Of a DNA stretch of 64,000 bases, positions 61,024 through 64,000 are shown piece after piece. Below the pieces are notes generated by a model. The model made no database searches. It worked only from the letters and a program-made list of their open reading frames with translations, and was not told the origin of the DNA. This DNA is from Paracoccaceae bacterium (GTDB taxonomy: Bacteria > Pseudomonadota > Alphaproteobacteria > Rhodobacterales > Rhodobacteraceae): contig JABSSD010000005.1 in assembly GCA_013214575.1 (NCBI GenBank), positions 34,088 through 98,087 on the forward strand, written 5' to 3'. The position numbers and the translations under genes were made by a program. Every line of letters starts with the position of its first letter. Within the stretch, counting starts at the first letter, position 1.

Positions 61024-62484
61024 ATGACAACTGATGCGCGGGACCTGATACGTACATGGTTTGATTTCGGCGACGAGAATGCAAAAACTCTGGCGGAGCT
61101 TGGTCAGATCCTGCGGCCGAAATTCGACCAGATTTTGGATGAGTTCTATGAGGTGATTCTGAACCGACCGGAAACCGCCCAGTTTTTTGAGGCTCCGGGT
61201 CTGATCGAACATGCCAAAGCCGCCCAGAAATCCCATTGGGAATGTCTGTTTTCCGGCAAATTTGACAGGATGTATCTTGAGTCCGCCGAACGGGTCGGCC
61301 GTGTTCATTTCCAAATCCAGTTGCCGTTCTTGCTATATCTTGGCGGCTATTCTGAGGCCGGGACCAAAATGTTAAATCTGGTGCTGAACCGGGGCCGACT
61401 GGGCAGCAAAAAGAAAACGGCACAACAGGCCGGGCTTTTGATGCGGGCGATGATGGCGGATTGTGAACGGGTAATTGATGCCTATTTTCAGGCACAACAG
61501 AAAGAACAAACCCGCGCGCTGACCATCATGACCAATGGGATCAAACAGCTGGAACAGGGGGATCTCACCTATAAGATCCGCAAGGACGAAGGCGGCGGGT
61601 TTCCAGATAAATTCGATACCATACGCCTATCATACAACACTCTGATTGACCGGTGGTGCAGCACCATCGGATCTTCGACAACCAGCGCCCATTCCGTTGA
61701 CGAAAAAATGGCCTCGACCTCTCAAATGACCCGCGATCTGGCAGACCGGTCCGAACAACAGGCCGCAACTCTGGAAGAAGCGGTCGCGGCGGTCAGCCAG
61801 ATAACTGCAAACACCAAGGACACCAGCGCCATGGTGTTCAAGGCGTCTAAAAAGTCGGAACAAAATCACCAGGACGCGGAAAGGGGCGGCGCCGTGGTCA
61901 AACAAGCAATTGAAGCCGTTGTCCGAATTGAAGAATCCTCCGAGCAGATTGCCAAATTTGTGGACGTGATTGATGACATAAGCTTTCAGACCAATCTTTT
62001 GGCGCTGAATGCCGGGGTTGAGGCCGCACGGGCCGGGGATGCTGGACGTGGGTTTGCGGTTGTTGCCTCAGAGGTGCGGGCGCTGGCCGCACGGGCATCG
62101 CAGTCGGCAAGCGAGATCAAGTCGCTGATCGCGGCAAGCACGGTTCAGGTGCGTGAAGGCTGTGAATTGGTACGTCAGACAGGGGAGAGCCTGGAGGGCA
62201 TCCGCATCGGCGCCAGTTCTGTGTCAGATCTGATGGAGGAAATCTCCGAGGTAATGTCTGCCCAGTCACAGAGCCTGGTTGAGGTCGACGCCAGTATGAC
62301 GGATTTAGGCCGCACCACACAGGACAGTGCGGCTTTGGCCTCCAAGGTCTCTGAAACCACAGCCGGGCTGGCTGCAGATTCGGCAGCTCTCAAGAAAAAC
62401 ATGGACGGCTATAGACTTAGAACAAGTGACAGCACCGAAAGACTTATGGATCTGGAATATGAAAAGGCAGAGCGAGCAGGGTAA
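61024..62484 (+). CDS. Globin-coupled methyl-accepting chemotaxis protein (HemAT-like)
   Basis: About 486 residues from ATG 61024, which has AGGGA eight bases upstream; ATG 61015 is an alternative. The N-terminal 170 residues form a protoglobin-type haem sensor, with the likely proximal His at about 95 ([19 protein letters not shown]). There are no membrane helices. A short HAMP-like linker ([20 protein letters not shown]) precedes the signalling domain with the conserved tip ([40 protein letters not shown]). A soluble oxygen or gas sensor for the chemotaxis system encoded 8 kb upstream. Confidence 0.92.
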   Translation: MTTDARDLIRTWFDFGDENAKTLAELGQILRPKFDQILDEFYEVILNRPETAQFFEAPGLIEHAKAAQKSHWECLFSGKFDRMYLESAERVGRVHFQIQLPFLLYLGGYSEAGTKMLNLVLNRGRLGSKKKTAQQAGLLMRAMMADCERVIDAYFQAQQKEQTRALTIMTNGIKQLEQGDLTYKIRKDEGGGFPDKFDTIRLSYNTLIDRWCSTIGSSTTSAHSVDEKMASTSQMTRDLADRSEQQAATLEEAVAAVSQITANTKDTSAMVFKASKKSEQNHQDAERGGAVVKQAIEAVVRIEESSEQIAKFVDVIDDISFQTNLLALNAGVEAARAGDAGRGFAVVASEVRALAARASQSASEIKSLIAASTVQVREGCELVRQTGESLEGIRIGASSVSDLMEEISEVMSAQSQSLVEVDASMTDLGRTTQDSAALASKVSETTAGLAADSAALKKNMDGYRLRTSDSTERLMDLEYEKAERAG

Positions 62485-62542
62485 AATGCCTCACTGCGGG
62501 ACTGCCATTGTGACCAAAAGACCCGCGCCCTTGGGGGTTTTT

Positions 62543-62580
62543 GGGGTCACTGCATAAAAGTGCCCTTATTGTCCGGTTCG
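62543..62580. repeat. Possible terminal inverted repeat of a Tn3-family remnant
   Basis: The stretch begins GGGGTCACTGCATAAAAGTG and lies 19 bases beyond the stop of the Tn3-type transposase fragment, where such an element's end is expected. Tn3-family ends start with GGGG and are about 38 bases long. The partner end is not in the window, so this is a guess from position and first bases. Confidence 0.35.
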
Positions 62581-62598
62581 GGGGAACGAACGGCGAAC

Positions 62599-62940
62599 TT
62601 ATGCGGCATCCTGGATTTCATATTTTCGGAGTGGCCTGAGATGATCTGGGCTGAACGGCGGGTTCATGTTCCACTGGTAATCGCCTGTCAATCCGACATG
62701 GGCCCAGCCGAGCGGCGCGATGTGCCTGGCGATTTCGTCTGGGATGGTCACGCCGTCCTTGCGTAGATCATCCATCGAGGCTTCCAGATACTTTGTGTTC
62801 CACAGGATGATGGCCGCAACCAGAAAGTTGAGGCCGGATGCTTTGTGGATCTGATGCTCGTAACTGCGATCACGCATTTCTCCGAGCGGGTTGAAGAAGA
62901 CCCCGCGTGCGAGGGCATTTCGGGCTTCTCCTCTGGCCAA
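62599..62940 (-). pseudogene. C-terminal fragment of a Tn3-family transposase
   Basis: About 110 residues with the strongly conserved end of Tn3-family TnpA: ILWNTKYLEASMDDLRKDG and IARHIAPLGWAHVGLTGDYQ, with its natural stop. The upstream part (minus strand beyond 62940) does not continue the protein, so more than 850 residues are lost. A dead remnant of a transposon. Confidence 0.88.
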
Positions 62941-63578
62941 ACTGGTGCTTGTATGAGCCTCTCAGAGCACCCCCGACGCGGGCTTCGCCAGGGGGGATGG
63001 GTCACAACAGCCTTAGGGTGGCCTGACCTGCCATTGCGATGATTGCGTACAACATGATTCCGTGGTCGCGTCGCAGCAGCTTTTCGAGCGAAGTATTGTC
63101 CATGCCTGTTTGTCGAAACGCGTTTCTATGACACCCAACGGGCCGTTCGCGCAAGCCGGGTCAACAATCGCACAGTAGACCTTTGACGTGTCTCATATCT
63201 GGGGCTCCGGTCGGCACAAGACCATGACGTTGGAAGCGGTCTCACCGTACGTCTCATTATCCAACAACATTGTGTCCGCGTTGTTGCATGCAGGAAACGA
63301 CAATGTCTTTGCGATCATCACGCGTGTCGGCAGACCAACGCCGCTTCTTCTGCTTCACCGCCATAGAGCGCCCCTAAGTGCCCACTATCAATGGTGGACA
63401 CTAACACTCCAGATTCAGCGCCGTTAGGCGGGGCACACCGGACGCTCACCTTGATGTCGCTATTCTGCTTTATCGAGGCCTCTGGGTGTTTCAGGCCCCA
63501 ACGTTGAGCTCTGCTTGTTCGAGATCTCGGGCAAGAACGCTGATCGACTTCTAGACGCCAGCGCGCATTATACTGGAC
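62941..63578. other. Non-coding remnant region between transposase fragments
   Basis: No intact gene is seen. Short open stretches lack ribosome sites and known motifs. A minus-strand stretch around 63019-63100 would read LLRRDHGIMLYAIIAMAGQA before a stop, possibly the tail of a deleted gene. The region lies between Tn3 and IS110 remnants and appears to be debris from repeated insertion and deletion. Confidence 0.5.
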
Positions 63579-63722
63579 GGCGGCATCTCCAAATGCGGTG
63601 ACGCCATGCTGCGGAGCATGCTCTATGAGGCGGCACAATCGATGCTGACCCGTTCCAAAAAATGGTCATGGCTCAAGGCTTGGGCCATGCGGGTTGCACA
63701 GCGACGCGGCATGCGGCGCGCG
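63579..63722 (+). pseudogene. C-terminal fragment of an IS110-family transposase
   Basis: The frame reads GGISKCGDAMLRSMLYEAAQ, then WSWLKAWAMRVAQRRGMRRA, the conserved C-terminal part of IS110/IS116/IS902 transposases that surrounds the nucleophilic Ser. Similarity ends abruptly at about 63722, exactly where a probable IS6-family end begins. The 5' part is also missing. Confidence 0.82.
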
Positions 63723-64000
63723 AGGTCCTGTCAGAGGAAACTTGGTTGTGAAGGGCAGGGTGTCGATCTAGCTTCTCGGCATGACCAAACACAGCCCTTT
63801 TCGATATTTCAAGACCAGTCCCGACATCATCCGCCTTGCGGTGATGTTGTACGTCCGGTTCCCCTTGTCGCTCCGAAATGTGGAGGATTTGCTGCATGAG
63901 CGCGGGATCGAAATCAGTCATGAGACTGTGCGATTTTGGTGGAATCGCTTTGGGCCGTTGTTCGCCGCGGAGATCCGAAGAAAACGGGTTCAGCAACTTC
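63723..64000 (+). mobile_element. IS6-family insertion sequence, left part only
   Basis: The left boundary is placed at about 63723, where the IS110 similarity breaks off and a GTCCTGTCAGAGG sequence begins; this start is typical in position (about 58 bases before the transposase ATG) though not a perfect match to the common GG-x-x-CTGTTGCA end. The element continues beyond the right edge. Confidence 0.6.
63781..64000 (+). CDS. IS6-family (IS26-like) transposase, 3' end cut by window edge
   Basis: 73 codons are visible from ATG 63781. They read SPDIIRLAVMLYVRFPLSLR, VEDLLHERGIEISHETVRFW and WNRFGPLFAAEIRRKR, the highly conserved N-terminal helix-turn-helix of IS6-family DDE transposases. The frame is undamaged up to the edge, so the gene may be functional. 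No upstream ribosome site is obvious, as is common in insertion sequences. Confidence 0.92.
   Translation, partial: MTKHSPFRYFKTSPDIIRLAVMLYVRFPLSLRNVEDLLHERGIEISHETVRFWWNRFGPLFAAEIRRKRVQQL

Noticed and set aside
63188..63427. 79-codon open frame in the remnant region
   Set aside because: No ribosome site, no motif, in DNA littered with transposase fragments.

Overview
The window looks like DNA from an alphaproteobacterium of the order Rhodobacterales (Roseobacter group). The reasons are a DnaA-like plasmid replication module with parAB, a CcrM-type GANTC methylase next to rnhB, a Nav-type bacterial sodium channel of the kind known from marine bacteria, high GC coding sequence, and Agrobacterium-like features of the type VI secretion system (T6SS). 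This assignment is inferred from gene content; no database was searched.

Layout. 1-4245: the start of a nucleotide-sugar dehydrogenase (minus strand, runs off the left edge), then a DnaA-like replication initiator facing away from parA-parB, with an iteron-like origin region between them. GC-rich palindromes (GTCCCC-GC-GGGGAC) lie upstream of parA and inside parB, and look like partition sites. 4326-46430: a very large T6SS locus. Its plus-strand core runs tssA-tssB-tssC-hcp-tagJ-tssE-tssF-tssG-clpV, an unknown helical protein, a voltage-gated sodium channel, a giant TssB/TssC-like fusion, vgrG, a DUF6931-like protein, PAAR, FHA (tagH), tssK, tssL, tssM, tagF and a PP2C phosphatase; the matching Ser/Thr kinase is convergent to it. 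No TssJ lipoprotein was found. Around the core sit an ExbB/ExbD/ExbD/TonB-like energised envelope module, two caspase-fold proteins, two OmpA-type proteins (one with a YceI-like domain), a VanY/TagX-like peptidoglycan peptidase and small secreted unknowns.

46594-53818: a chemotaxis cluster. On the minus strand the order is STAS protein, cheY, cheA, cheW, cheR, cheY, small unknown, ending at a clear terminator; on the plus strand are cheB and cheD. No flagellar gene is present. 53938-62484: signalling and housekeeping genes, namely a DUF427-like/class III cyclase fusion, a membrane-anchored winged-helix protein, small secreted proteins, rnhB, ccrM (with GANTC sites and a DnaA box in its upstream region), a membrane class III cyclase and a globin-coupled chemoreceptor. 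62540-64000: a graveyard of mobile elements, with the C-terminal end of a Tn3-family transposase, an IS110-family fragment, and an IS6-family transposase that seems to have inserted into the IS110 remnant and runs off the right edge.

How it works together. The T6SS has a threonine phosphorylation switch (kinase, phosphatase, FHA protein, TagF) and a wall-cutting enzyme. It also carries additions not expected in a standard T6SS: an ion channel translationally overlapped with a sheath-like fusion protein, and a periplasmic domain pair shared between the kinase and the TonB-like protein. These suggest that an envelope or membrane-potential signal is sensed by the secretion machine, but this is a hypothesis. 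The presence of rnhB-ccrM on the same DNA as a plasmid-type replication module suggests either an integrated plasmid or a chromid.
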